Counted from the stretch's first letter, positions 53,101-64,000 are shown. The stretch is DNA of 64,000 nt from Owenia fusiformis (GCA_903813345.2 CAIIXF020000005.1:25857375-25921374), one strand, 5' to 3'. The notes: generated by a model not told the origin, from the sequence alone. Translations and numbers: made by a program.

Positions 53101-56100
53101 CTTTAAGTGTGTAATACAATAGATTAGTTGCTATATGATAGATAGATGGCAAAAGTGTTATGGTCGCGCTGGATAGCATATGGTAGGGTAAAGGGGAGGG
53201 AAAACCCCAGACTTTACCATCTTTGTTTGTCCTAATTCTCAATGGCTAGTTTCCGAATACAACACATCGTTGTGATGTTTTAATTCGATGTTAGCATATT
53301 CTCTATATCTTTCTTAATCTTGGTGTGAACTAACAAGCTATGACATTGATTAACACGCCAGATATTAATATAATATTATTCCAAGTGTTAGAAAATTTTG
53401 AAACAACCATTGAATGATGTCATTTGTCTGTTGATTTGACCAATCAGCTATAATGTCTTCTAATAACTACAGATTTACAACTCTGGGTCCAGAAGTTTTT
53501 GCAAATCTCCATAAGCTTGGAATTTCAAAGCTATTCAACACAGGGTCTATTGTGTGCATTGTTTTCCTTTCATTGTTATAATTTACCTTACACTGGGGTG
53601 GGCTGTAGATAGTTAGGTAGTGTAAAAATCTTCTGGTATTATTCAAAATCTATCTGTTCAAAACTGTTGGGTTAGTGGATTCGGTATTATTCAAAATCTA
53701 TCTGTTCAAAACTGTTGGGTTAGTGGATAAGGAAACACTGATTGTAAGTTGAACAAATATGTTGAACAAATATTAACATCATACAATAATAAGCCTTTAC
53801 CAGTTGACCTCTAACTGTACATACATACCTCATAACTTAAGATACCGAGATTAAGTTGTGCAAGAAATTGAAAAATGTCTTCAAAGTCGAAATTCACATT
53901 GACATATTTCACAGTAAGGGGTAGAGGTGAGCTGATACGGCTGCTGTTTCATTATGCTGGCAAAGAATTTGAGGATGTCCGGATAGAATGGAAAGATTGG
54001 GCAGCTTTGAAGCCAGGTATTAACCCTTTAATGCTTAGCAGTTGAGAACATTTCACTTTAAAGTTTCAAACCCAATGTTGGCAATTTTTCACTTAATCTG
54101 TTATGGGTGACTTTTCTCAATAGCAGACTGTAGGGAAAGTTCATATTGATAAGTAAGTGGGGTGATGTGTAATAATTTCATGAATTCTGTTTACCTAAAC
54201 TTGAGGTTTATTTTTTTCATACAACTTTTACACTTGGTTGTAAGTGCCTCACTTTAGAAAGAGTTGCTGCAACTAAAGTGACATAATTATTCGATTTTAT
54301 TTATGAAATGCTATAAAAGTATGGACCGTACATGATTATACTGTACACTGAAAAAAGCTCAGACATTGATTTTAGTTAGAAAACATGAGATACGAATGCC
54401 ATCTATATGATTCCCTTATTGTTATAATGTTTTCTCAACCAGTTATGCCCGGTCTGCAAAGCACTAGTTTATAGAAATTGGAACTAAATCAAGCATCCAA
54501 TATTTTAGGTATCATCCTGAGGGAGACACTGATAAAGAATTGACAAAAAATATTATATGGATGGGTTCTCTATATCCATATAAAAACATTATTCGGAAAA
54601 ACATTCTTAGGTATGTTCAACATGTTGAAGTTCTGAACTTCATTACAAGCAAGAGCACTAGTTAATTTATTGTAAAATTATTTCATTGGACTATTTCAGA
54701 TACCCCTTACTTGTCCCTCCCTATATTGGAACATGGAGGTGTTACGATAGGACAGAGTGTCAGCATTGCTAGATATGTGGCCAAGGAACTAGGTACGAAA
54801 CAATGTGCTATCATTGTTCATTTCAGTCATCTTTTGAGTTCTAAATAGGGTACTACATTTTATAATTTAGAAGGATTTGTCTAGCTGTTTATCCTTTCAA
54901 TAACTTCAAGTGTTTCTGTATCTACTTATAACATGTTTATCTTTATCATGTTTATGTAATATATAACATAAGAATTCTTTACAGGTCTTGCTGGTAAGAC
55001 AACACTGGAACAAGCTCTTACAGATGGGATTAATGACTCAATAACAGACACATTCAACGAATTAACTAAACATCACTTTGAACAAGATGAAACAAAAAAG
55101 GTGTTTATCATATACAGGGTGTCAAATATATATGTTCTCACCCCTTCATTTCAAAAGTATGAACATTTGTGCATAAAAGTACATCTAGTCGAGCAAGTCA
55201 TCTGAAACTTCTTGTGGAGTTGCTCCATGAAGCCTATAGTTTTGATGTGCCAAAGAACAATTCAGATATCATGCAGACAAAAAATGTATGCAACATTATG
55301 TGGATGCTAAAAGCTAGAGGGGAGAACATATTTATTTGACACCCTGTACATGTATTTATGTTATAGGCTATACAACTTGAATTTATTAAGTTTCAATTCA
55401 TGCAACATACATGGAATCAATAACAAATTGTAGCTAAGAGGATATAACACTGGAAATCAACATGTTTCATGATATGAGGACAAACTAGAGGCTTAATATA
55501 ATTGAATGTTTTAACACTCTACATATCCATGTTCCTGAAGGCAAAGAATGTGGAGGAACCTCTTCCAAAATAATATGGAGACTGTTTTAATATCTAAAAT
55601 GTACATGTTTCAGGAAGAACTGAAGTCTAAGTACATGACGGAGACTCTCCCTAAGTGGTGTGAACTTATTGAGAAGCAGTTAGAAACAAAAGTCAATGGT
55701 GATGGTACCTGGCTGGTAGGAGATCAAGTAAGAATGTCTTTCATTTGTGCCTTATGCATATACTTAGTGCAAACGTAAGGTGCCATTTCAATTGATCATT
55801 AATTGTGGTTCTTGTGATGGGTTTGATTCAAATTGAAGGGCAAAACAGAGGATAATAAATAATGTGATGTTTTTTTAATAGAATGATTTAACCTATAAAT
55901 GTGTATGTTTCATTCCAGATAAGCTGGGCAGACATTGGTGTGTTCAACTTTCTCAACTGTATGGAGCTCATGAAACTAGACAATGGCTTCAGCCGATACC
56001 CTAATTTAAATGCCCTTAAAGAAAGAGTACAGGCTTTAGAAGGAATCAGCAAATATATCAGCGAGCGACCAGAATCTACCATATAATGACAACAAGAAAA

Positions 56101-59100
56101 CATTTCCAGAAAAGATTCCACATACATGTAGTAACATAATCATAGTAGGATAATCTAAGTGAAATCATGGAGTTTTGCATTGTTTTTTGAATATTCTATA
56201 AAAAGAAATATGAATCACTCCTCTTTTATGAGGTGTGTATTCGAAGCTTTATAAGAGAAGAAATATTTATGTATTTATGTCCCATACAGCAATATTGTAC
56301 ATGTGACAAGATGATTGTGAAGCAATGAATCTACAGAAATATAATGGATAACAACTTTACCATTAATATTCTTTTCATTTAAATAATATTTTCAAAATAC
56401 CCAATTTTTGAAGTTAACAGCCACTTTTGGGATTTTGAACCTCTAAAGCAATAGAACATGAAATTATCATCTTTATCATTTTGTTCCCCTTTGAACAAGT
56501 TAAAAACACCTATGACATAAGAGAATGAATCTGCAGTCGGTGTATACATAATCAAAGATTAACACATGCAACATGTCACCACCTGCCATTTGTTGATGAT
56601 GCATAACTCCGAACGCCATCAGAAAAAAGTTAGAGACCAAACAAAAGGTCACCTTTTTTGGTGACGTAATAAACAATAAATATATATAAAAAAATTATTA
56701 TAATGCATGGATCTTTAAAAAATTTCTTCAAATACAGGACACACTCCATGTAAAAATAAACATACATTACATCTACAGTTATGCAATCATTTTATGTGAT
56801 CTTATATATAACTCTTGTTCAAGTAAGCATGCTAAGGATGCAATGTCACGTGGTGAACTGCCCCAGTTGTTTCCAAAAGACATACATTTAGAGAATCAAC
56901 CTGGTATGTCCAGATTTTCAGAGCCTCGAGTTATTAGTTTCAGAAACTGATGAAGGATAATATTATTCTGATAGCTGGGGAGCAATGTCTAAATACCTAA
57001 GTACTTACACTTGAGATGACCACTAACAAAAGATAAGACATTCTTGGCATCAACATTGACATACTATAGATCACCTACTTTTAAACATGTATCAGTAATG
57101 TGTACAATAGTCTTTACTTCTTAAAGGGACCAGGTCAAAAATATCAAAGTTTTATGTATCATTTTCCTTGAGGACATAAATCCGACTAATGTTAAAACTG
57201 AGACTTAAATAGGTGATGAAGTTATACAAACGTTATTTCAAACTCCAAATGGTTGTCTCAATTTTCATTATAATTTCTTAAATTTTCTCCTGGCCCCTTA
57301 GTCAAGCGTCGTCACATTACGATATCTTTGAAGACAAGCAAATATGGTCAAAGTCTATCTACCTCACTCATTCACACATTACTCTTGACACACAACTGCG
57401 TTACAGAGACTGAACTTTCAGATTACAGCTCAAGATGTCCAACAAAAACTTTAAGCTGACATATTTCAATGTGAGGGGTAGGGGCGAGCTAATTCGTTTA
57501 TTGTTTGCTTATGCTGAGAAACAATATGAGGATAATCGTGTAAATTTCGAGAACTGGCCAGCATTGAAACCAGGTAAGTTGAACGAGACTGAAATCATTT
57601 CAATTCTTCATCCAAAATAAGAATCAGGGTTGTGGTATCACATAGGTACTAACTCAGATGCTAGTTTGTTCTAATTTAGATCAAATAATTCTTTTAGCAA
57701 ATGTGGGATTCACAGGATTCCAGGGGGACAACTTTGGCCAAATAATGACCAACAAAACTTGAAAGATACTCTGAGTGGTGAAAAACTAATTTGTTCTATT
57801 TATAAGTGGCCAAAGACTGAAGGAATCTTAAAGAGAATAATTTATTCTGACTAATCATACGTAAATGCAGAGATGCATTTCCGAAAGTGAATAAGTTAGT
57901 TGGATGGCATCATGATAAACCATGACATCTCATTTCTTCTCAGCCCTGACATGCCTGAGATGTTTCAGGTAAAACAGAAAGATGCTATGAGTATCAGAAT
58001 GGTTGGATGGAGAGAAGTACATGGTGACCCACAAGGGTTACCCTCTAATTTTGTCATAACTCAAATAAGATGGACTCTTTATTTAGACTAATCATGTTTT
58101 CTGTCCAGGTATGTTCTCAGTCCCAAATAAAATCATCAAAAAATGATAAAATTTTCAATTTTTTTGAAATGGGGATATCAGTCTTAGACATCATTTGGGT
58201 TGGTTATTTTGATTTTTTCAATCTGTATTCTAGGATATAAGCACTGAAGCCCCTTTACTTATTGCTTCAATTAGTAGCATAAACTAATAAAGTTTGTGAA
58301 GACATAAATCAATTTAAAGTGCAAGTCATTGTTCAAAATCAATACACTCCCTTCTTGAATATTCTATTTACTATAGTAAGTCTCTAATCATGTGTTCAAG
58401 ATAGTAAATACAAGATGTAGATAAGTCAATGCAGATAACTTTGGTCGAAATTAATCATCTGAAAAGTGACTTTCTTTATCTCCAATTCTTGTAGACATTA
58501 TTGAAGTAAGCAATTCGTCAATGAATAACTATTAAGAAGAGATTACCTAACAATAAACATTTTTAAATGATTTATGTGATGCCTGAATGTTAAAGATCAT
58601 TATATTATATTCATTTATTTCATTTATTTAGTTTTTTTTTCAATCATTTTGGCCCAACCTATGATAGTCTTGACAACACCCTCCTTTTAATTATACACCA
58701 CCCCTAACACAATGTCATTATTGTAACTATAAGTAATAACAGATCATGCTTTCAAATATTGTAACTTTAATTTAATTAAATAATTCAAGTTTTTTTACTC
58801 ATTTATTTTTTAAATACAGAACCCAATTTCATATACATTATCAATACAGTATCTCCACGGGATTTTTTCTCAAGTGGGTGCAAAATTCTCATTTTCACAA
58901 TTCAGACCAAAATTGGTCAAAATATGCCCATTTCAAAATCTCAGATGGGTGCTACACCCACTTGCTTTAATGCTGGGGAGATCACTGCAATATTCTAAAA
59001 TCTTTTTCAGAGACCCCTTACCTATCCCTCCCTATACTGGAACATGGAGGTGTTACAATAGGACAGAGTGTCAGCATTGCCAGATATGTGGCCAAGGAAC

Positions 59101-62100
59101 TAGGTACGAAACAATGTGCTATCATTCATTTTAGTCATCATTTAAGTTGAACATAGGGTACTATATAATTTAGAAGGACTTGTCTTGCCTAGTTGTTAAC
59201 CTTCTTAGTAACTTTATGCTATTGTATGATTTAATTAACGAAATGCATGACCACAAGGGTTAATCTGTATCTACTTATAACACAGTGTATATCTATATCA
59301 TGTTTATGTATAGTATAACATAGAAATTCTTTATGTACAGGTCTTGCCGGTAGGACAACACTAGAACAAGCCCTCACAGATGGTATTATTGATTCTATAA
59401 CAGACATATTCAATGAATTGGTAAAACACGCCTTTGAGAAAGAGGAAACCAAAAAAGTTAGTGATTTATTCTATGTGTATTTATATATGGGATGCATCAT
59501 AGTATTTTTCAAAATCCAAGATGATGTACACTAACATTAATTAAGAAACAAAAATTTTTGAAAAGGCATTATCCAATAAAATAAGAAAGGGTTAAAATCA
59601 GACTTTGATTTCTATGACCTCACCAAATGGAATCTTGCAAAGAATGTTTGAGGTGTTCTTGCTATTAGTCCAGGCTTCACTTGATATGTAGTCACTTTAT
59701 TTATCATTCAAGTTTTTACCTTTTACCATCCTCATTTTCCTTATTTCTGAGATTGAGACTTTGAAAGCATATCTTCTTTGGAATCTCTCTCTGCTCTGCA
59801 TTGCTTACAGTTTTGGTGTTAAATTACCATGTTTCAGGAAGAACTGAAGTCTAAGTACATGACGGAAACTCTCCCTAAGTGGTGTGAACTTATTGAGAAG
59901 CAATTGGAAACAAAAGTCAATGGTGATGGTACCTATCTGGTGGGAGATCAAGTAAGACATTTCTTCAATTTATGACTATTGTCCCTACTTTAGGGTGACA
60001 TATATATTAGGTAACACTTTACATTTTCTTTAAGAAAGAAGAATTCAAATTTCAAGGCTATATGTATTTGCATTACTTTTGCCAGTATAATAATTGTTGA
60101 ATTAAATGCTTTAGATAAATTGCCAATTGAATTCTAAAATCTTAGGCTGAAGATCATTCTGACTTTTGGGTTTAATTGTGTATTTCTTTGACTAAAATCA
60201 CTTATATAGGTTTACCTTTAAGAGAGTCAAATGTATTTTCGCCAATATTCAGTGCAACAGAGAAATGAGCTCATAATACTGTGAGGTGCAATGTACAGGG
60301 TGTCCCGAAAGTATGGGCCCCCCTAGGCAGACATATTCCAGTGTCCTCATAGTATGTGTCATATATCATTTTAAAGCTTATCCAAAGTTACATTGATTTG
60401 CCAAGTATCATGGTTTAATTCCCAAATGGAAAAAGTTACAGTCATTTTAAAAGGGACACCCTGTACATATACCGGTATGTACTTGTATCTAAAATCTCCA
60501 GCTGTAAATGTGACTGTTTCATTCCAGATAAGCTGGGCAGACATTGGTGTGTTCAACTTTCTCAACTGTATGGAACTCATGAAACTAGACAATGGCCTCA
60601 GTCAGTACCCTAACTTAAATGCCCTTAAAGAAAGAGTAGAAGCTTCAGGTGGAATCAGCAAATACATCAGTGAGCGACCAGAAACTGAAATATAATGACA
60701 AGAGAAGGACTCTCCCTGTAAAAAAACATTTCACATAATAACACTCATAATCACAGGAGGATATTCCCAGTGAAAGCATTATGTTCTGTAGAGGCAATTG
60801 CAGTTTGAACAATTTATATGAATAAATGTACCAAATGCATCTGAGTACAGATTATTTCCTACTATCTTACTACCTTTAACAAATAACTTGAGTTCAGGCT
60901 TCATAATGACCTCATCACATTCCCAAAATAATATTGTGTAAGACTTCAATAAAACATGTCTTAGTGAACACTTGTCCCTTGAGAACATATTTTTGGACCA
61001 TACTCCATTGACTCCAATGTATTTGAAACCTCAAAGTATAAGTCAACACTTTGACTCCAAAGGAGTTCACCAATCACCATACATAAATTTACTATACAAC
61101 ATTTGCAATATGACACAATGCAAATGTTTGCATTTTGCATCTTTGCATTTTGAAAATGTGACACTATATAACAAACAGAGACATCTGGGAGAAATATTAA
61201 TTTCTATATGATCACCTTCATAGACTTCAAAAACAGTATTGATATCAACATGAAAACCACATTATTCTGAGATGCTTACCAAATGAATATAAACCACAAA
61301 ACACATTTATAAACTCCAAATGAAGGTAAAGGTTGGTATTTACAGAAAATCATAGACCAAAAATATGGAAGATATAATTCTTACACTCCCCCAGCCCTCT
61401 ATTCTACTAAAATGCCCAATAAAACAGGAGAGTTTATAGCTACCTTGTTGTACACTAGTCTGTAGATGATTCACTATGGCCGCCAGAATAGTAGGCAGAC
61501 ACATGGACTGAGCACACTGTGCAAGGCCTAAGGTGAACAGCTCACTCCATCGTGTTCGCACCAAGTTGGTCTGCACATCATGACTGAAAGAAAATCAAAC
61601 TATACTGATTAAAGTATGAAAAATTACTTCTTTTTTACATAAATAATTCCCATTTAATATTACGCATTAAATCAATCTGATCCTAAGAAATGTTTGAGAT
61701 GACAGTTATTGTTTATTTATTATACAGAAATCTGTCTAATAAATGAATTTCTGTTTCTAAAAGTAGTTAATTCCTATGACTTCACTTGAGTAAAACAAAT
61801 CGCTGATAAATGTACGAGGCCTCTATTTTTCAAAACAATACAGAAACAATTACAGAAAGGCATATGTCTTTTTCTTCATAAAGCTGTGAAAGCAACCCCA
61901 GGGTCTTACTTGAGTATCTGAAAGGCTTGTATGGCCCTCGCCCAGTGCATGGAGAGGAAGAGAAGCCTGGAGGCTGTTTCACATATATAGTGAACAGTCA
62001 GGTATGCTGGCATGGGGGACGGCGTTGTCAGAGTAAAGTTAAAGTTCTGATCAGTAAGCATGTTGCCTGGAAAGAAAACACAAACGAGTAAAAAAGTGGA

Positions 62101-63257
62101 ATTTAGTTTGCTTATTACTTAATCCAGGGATGTTATCCAAGAATATTTTGCATGAATGAACTCGTTTTGAAGCAAGTATAGTCTAGTTAGTCATGCTAGA
62201 TTAATTACTGTAGGTTTATGGTTATTAACAGAAAAACTCAATGAACAATAAATATCAAGACTTACAGTGTATCTTAGAATCAGCTCAATATTCTGCAAGC
62301 CATTTATCAAAACAAAAGTCAAAATTTCTCTAGCATTATGAAATATCTGATACAAGTCATTTCATTTACCTTCAAAATCAATTAAAAGATCTGAATCACG
62401 AAATATCTGATACAAGTAATCTCATTTACCTTCAAAATCAATTAAAAGATCTGAGTCTGTGTCTATACTCATAGTGGAATCATCCAATGCTTCCTGCTCT
62501 TGCTGCAACACAGTTTTGTAACACATATCAATATAAAAAACTTTTACATAAGGCATTAACATTACAAATTGTCACCAGAGTGTAAGTTATTGCAAATTGT
62601 TACAGACACCGAAAACAAATTGTTACAGACACCGAAAACAAATTGTTACATGCATTGAACTCTGAAGTTTTGAATGCCAAACACCATCCACAAAGTTGGA
62701 GACTATAACAATACATGTATTTCACCACCTCTGGTGGTTACATAAATATCAAGAACAAGTGACTGGAGTATGTAACGACATTATATTATGGTCTATAACT
62801 GGCTATTACTGGCAGAAAAGCATTCATAACAATAAACAGTGACTTCCCCAGCATAGAAGTAATCAAGAATAGCACCATGTTGAAATTCTGAAAATCTACA
62901 TATGCCCTATCAAAAGGATAAAATATTAAGGTATACTGACCAAAATGAGTTAAATTAGGATAAAGCATCTTGCTATGTAAACACCTGGGGAGATCACTGA
63001 TGAATAATAGAGCATTATAATTAATATACATGTAATTTATAATGATTACTCTATTGTAATATTCGGACTCACCTGATTAGCAGACACAGCTTTAGCTAGG
63101 TCATCCACAGCTTTGGCAGCAGAGTCAGCCTCACTGTTGCCATTAGTAGTGTGGCTTGTAGAGTCAGTGTCCAGCTGTTGTTGTTGTTGCTGCTGCTGTT
63201 CTGGGTTTTTCCCCATAGTAGCAAGAGTTGTTACAACGTTTGCCAATGTACTCAGAT
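47184..63257 (-). CDS. NR2C: NR2C (TR2/TR4-type) orphan nuclear receptor, ligand-binding half; 5' part outside window
   Basis: A nuclear transcription factor that binds direct-repeat hormone response elements. Exons seen, in transcript order: 63257-63073, 62502-62430, 62066-61910, 61583-61444, 47906-47769 and 47524-47184, all in phase. The first encodes a hinge segment (DLSTLANVVTTLATMG) followed by a CAG/CAA tract giving eight glutamines. The ligand-binding domain follows: PSPMPAYLTVHYICE, TASRLLFLSMHWARAI, RTRWSELFTLGLAQCAQSM, TILAAIVNHLQ, EVEYAYLKTMALFSPDHP, then LPALRSLSPSIMEELFF and GLIGNVQIDSIIPYILRMET, nearly identical to the vertebrate TR2/TR4 C-terminus. A Gln/Val-rich tail adds ~25 residues. 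The DNA-binding domain must lie beyond 64000. Whether one NR2C gene represents both TR2 and TR4 in this animal is likely but not shown. The 13.5 kb intron between 47907 and 61443 contains three GST genes in the opposite orientation. Confidence 0.95.
48060..48185. mobile_element. Foldback element related to 9932-10070
   Basis: Imperfect arms: attcacatccacttgtgaat is itself palindromic, gagatatcaatat pairs loosely with aattgatatccctc, and the right end is aatatcataggat, as in the 9.9 kb element. It lies in the large NR2C intron. Confidence 0.4.
49789..52264 (+). CDS. Sigma-class glutathione S-transferase, copy A
   Basis: A cytosolic enzyme that conjugates glutathione to electrophiles; sigma-class members may also isomerise prostaglandin H2. 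Five exons, 49789-49924, 50793-50885, 51061-51176, 51550-51663 and 52097-52264, join in phase to 208 aa, the family's usual length. The thioredoxin-fold N-domain contains the catalytic Tyr9 in LTYFSVRARGELIRLLF, the cis-proline region LPILEHGG, and the glutathione-binding GQSTSIARYVAKELG. The helical C-domain starts GLAGRTTLEQALTDG and includes TWLVGDQISWADIGVFN, the usual C-domain capping motif. It ends ERPEATM. It lies inside an NR2C intron on the opposite strand, and a poly(A) signal follows at 52651. Sigma class is by resemblance to HPGDS-type sequences. Substrate not deducible. Confidence 0.95.
50560..50640 (+). pseudogene. Possible relic of a GST first exon
   Basis: Within intron 1 of GST copy A, a frame reads KYFYEKARGELICVCVL, echoing LTYFSVRARGELIRLLF of the functional exon 1, and aggctaggggtgagttaata is close to the exon-1 DNA. 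The rest is not alignable by eye. It may be an eroded duplicate exon or coincidence. Confidence 0.25.
52265..53680. other. Spacer between GST copies A and B
   Basis: Contains the 3' end of GST-A and a 29 bp, internally deleted copy of the GTCACCACC repeat family (52549-52577, catgcaaaattttggtggtg plus acataa). No further gene seen. Confidence 0.45.
53635..53728 (+). repeat. 48 bp tandem duplication upstream of GST copy B
   Basis: ggtattattcaaaatctatc..gttgggttagtggat begins at 53635 and again at 53683, almost without differences. A recent duplication about 150 bp upstream of the GST-B start codon. Confidence 0.75.
53875..56086 (+). CDS. Sigma-class glutathione S-transferase, copy B
   Basis: Exons 53875-54016, 54700-54792, 54985-55100, 55614-55727 and 55919-56086 give 210 aa in one frame. 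The architecture is that of copy A, with catalytic Tyr11 (TLTYFTVRGRGELIRLL) and GQSVSIARYVAKELG. Its N-terminus MSSKSK is two residues longer than copy A's, and exon 1 ends with a distinctive EWKDWAALKP. Exon 3 differs most from the other copies (GINDSITDTFNELTKHHFEQ). Intron 3 carries a TA-flanked MITE at 55115-55346. All five exon borders fall at the same places as in copies A and C, supporting tandem duplication. Confidence 0.95.
55115..55346. mobile_element. TA-flanked MITE, cagggtgtcaaat ends
   Basis: 232 bp. cagggtgtcaaatatatatg pairs with catatttatttgacaccctg. TA on both sides fits a Tc1/mariner-type target. It lies in intron 3 of GST copy B and has no transposase. Confidence 0.7.
56562..56670 (-). 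repeat. GTCACCACC-family short repeat
   Basis: Reads acatgcaacatgtcaccacc, then tgccatttgttgatg, a diverged centre, agttagagaccaaac and ggtcaccttttttggtgacg. It lies downstream of GST copy B. Confidence 0.6.
56680..57434. other. Spacer and presumed promoter of GST copy C
   Basis: AT-rich, with no gene or distinct repeat recognised. The promoter of GST copy C should be in the last few hundred bases, but no core element stands out. Confidence 0.4.
57435..60695 (+). CDS. Sigma-class glutathione S-transferase, copy C
   Basis: Exons 57435-57573, 59011-59103, 59341-59456, 59838-59951 and 60528-60695 give 209 aa. Catalytic Tyr10 is in KLTYFNVRGRGELIRLLFAY. The G-site is GQSVSIARYVAKELG. The capping motif carries a substitution (TYLVGDQ, against TWLVGDQ in A and B). 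Exon 1 is the most divergent of the three (EKQYEDNRVNFENWPALKP). Exon 2 and the start of intron 2 resemble copy B, whereas exon 3 resembles copy A, suggesting past exchange. Introns 1 and 4 hold an interspersed repeat (57908-58003) and a MITE (60296-60463). Confidence 0.95.
57908..58003 (+). repeat. Dispersed repeat fragment shared with 13223-13317
   Basis: In intron 1 of GST copy C. Shares catgataaaccatgacatct, agatgtttcaggtaaaacag and agtatcagaatgg with the galactosyltransferase-intron copy. Product unknown. Confidence 0.5.
60296..60463. mobile_element. TA-flanked MITE, cagggtgtccc ends
   Basis: 168 bp. cagggtgtccc and gggacaccctg form the ends, with TA at both flanks. It lies in intron 4 of GST copy C. 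The terminus resembles that of 55115-55346 in its first eight bases only, so it is a related but distinct family. Confidence 0.7.
60696..61443. other. GST copy C downstream region within the NR2C intron
   Basis: No gene seen. Includes a fragment of the 45304-type MITE (about 60950-60990) and low-complexity tgcaaatgtttgcattttgc near 61120. The NR2C exon begins at 61444. Confidence 0.4.
62341..62460. repeat. 60 bp tandem duplication spanning an NR2C splice donor
   Basis: 62341-62394 and 62401-62454 are 54 bp copies with about two mismatches, register exactly 60 bp. The upper copy contains the last 25 bases of the NR2C exon 62502-62430 and its donor. The lower copy reproduces the same exon end and donor inside the intron. 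Reading into the lower copy hits a stop right after the first donor, so use of the duplicate donor would truncate the protein. Confidence 0.8.
62553..62746 (-). repeat. GTCACCACC-family short repeat, expanded copy
   Basis: Contains attacaaattgtcaccaga, then three tandem units of about 22 bp (aaattgttacagacaccgaa plus aa) at 62594-62648, then agttggagactataacaata and caccacctctggtggttaca. The expansion lies in the family core. Located in an NR2C intron. Confidence 0.65.
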
Positions 63258-64000
63258 CTGGAGAAATCAGAACATGGAGTTTTGAGAGTTTTGGACATAA
63301 AGGATAGAGTAGGAAAAAAGCTAAAATACACAATTAAGTAGTTACAATGTTTTCAAATGAAAATGGAAAAAGTAACAAATGGCAACTCACTGGAGAAGCA
63401 AATTAAATATATTTGCACTACACATTATGAGTTATTTCCAAAATATTCTCAATTTTAATATTTCAAGAAATGATAGAACTCAATTTTTGGGTGGTCATTT
63501 TGTATTTTGTATTGATACAATTAGACAATATAATATTTTCGGTCTACTCTTAAGGTAGTTCCATATCATGAAAAATCAAAATGGCTTCGCATTGTGACAT
63601 AAGTGCCTTAAAAAGACTTATTTTTTTTAGCTGTAATTCAATTCACATTCATATATTGGGAGTACATTTACAAGTTTTACTTTACATTAATAAATTAATA
63701 CATAAATGCTCAAGTCGCAACTTGCCAATGTTTCACTAGAGTTACAAATATTACATTTCCTGTAAAGATCATATTGGAAGTGAACAGATTGTCTTTGAAA
63801 ATTGAAATAACGTGCAAGAATTATTTTCAATTTAGAACTAATAACTAGATGAGAAACCCATTTCAAGCTTTGATTTTTTCGAAAGGGAAGGTTTATTACA
63901 AAAAGTCTATTGTTGTTTATTGTGTAAGTTGCAGATGATTATGTCAATGCCCTCATTAGCACTATACAATTCATCTTCAGGACATGACCTCTTAAGGACA
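63258..64000. other. NR2C intron sequence to window end
   Basis: No exon recognised. The upstream NR2C exons (hinge start and the zinc-finger DNA-binding domain) must lie beyond the window. Confidence 0.5.

Noticed and set aside
63113-63307. Poly-cysteine frame
   Set aside because: Antisense reading of the CAG/CAA glutamine tract in the NR2C exon.

Overview
This is a nuclear metazoan window: AT-rich, with small exons, canonical GT/AG introns and many short DNA-transposon relics. Gene content (NR2C orphan nuclear receptor, CEP83, sigma-class GSTs, an astacin with PAN and C-type lectin modules, a beta-1,4-galactosyltransferase) points to an invertebrate deuterostome. An ambulacrarian (echinoderm or hemichordate) is my best guess. 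That placement is inference; no marker here settles it.

Layout. 1-12.7 kb: no gene I can support; it holds foldback elements, palindromes and a possible Crypton-type recombinase fragment. 12.7-16.6 kb (minus): beta-1,4-galactosyltransferase, five exons found and the last one missing. 16.6-22 kb: repeats, including a ~750 bp inverted repeat and a decayed mariner. 22.0-23.3 kb (minus): a four-exon gene for a small secreted protein I do not recognise. 25.2-30.7 kb (plus): a complete 12-exon secreted astacin metalloprotease (643 aa) carrying two PAN/apple domains and a C-type lectin domain. 31.5-33.3 kb (minus): a two-exon, 119-aa death-domain-only protein whose 3' end converges on the astacin's. 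36.0-43.0 kb (minus): complete 11-exon CEP83 (725 aa), a centriole distal-appendage protein. 47.2-64 kb (minus): the ligand-binding-domain half of an NR2C (TR2/TR4) nuclear receptor, whose upstream exons lie beyond the window. One 13.5 kb NR2C intron holds three complete five-exon sigma-class GST genes on the opposite strand.

How it fits together. The genes are mostly functionally unrelated neighbours. The linkage itself is the notable point: NR2C1 and CEP83 are also near-neighbours in human 12q22, so NR2C-CEP83 looks like an ancient block, possibly including the death-domain gene. The GST trio is a recent tandem expansion with signs of sequence exchange. Accessory DNA is dominated by non-autonomous DNA transposons and foldbacks, including a short repeat family ending in GTCACCACC present in at least seven copies. 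I saw no LTR or viral element, no CRISPR and no convincing tRNA or rRNA gene.
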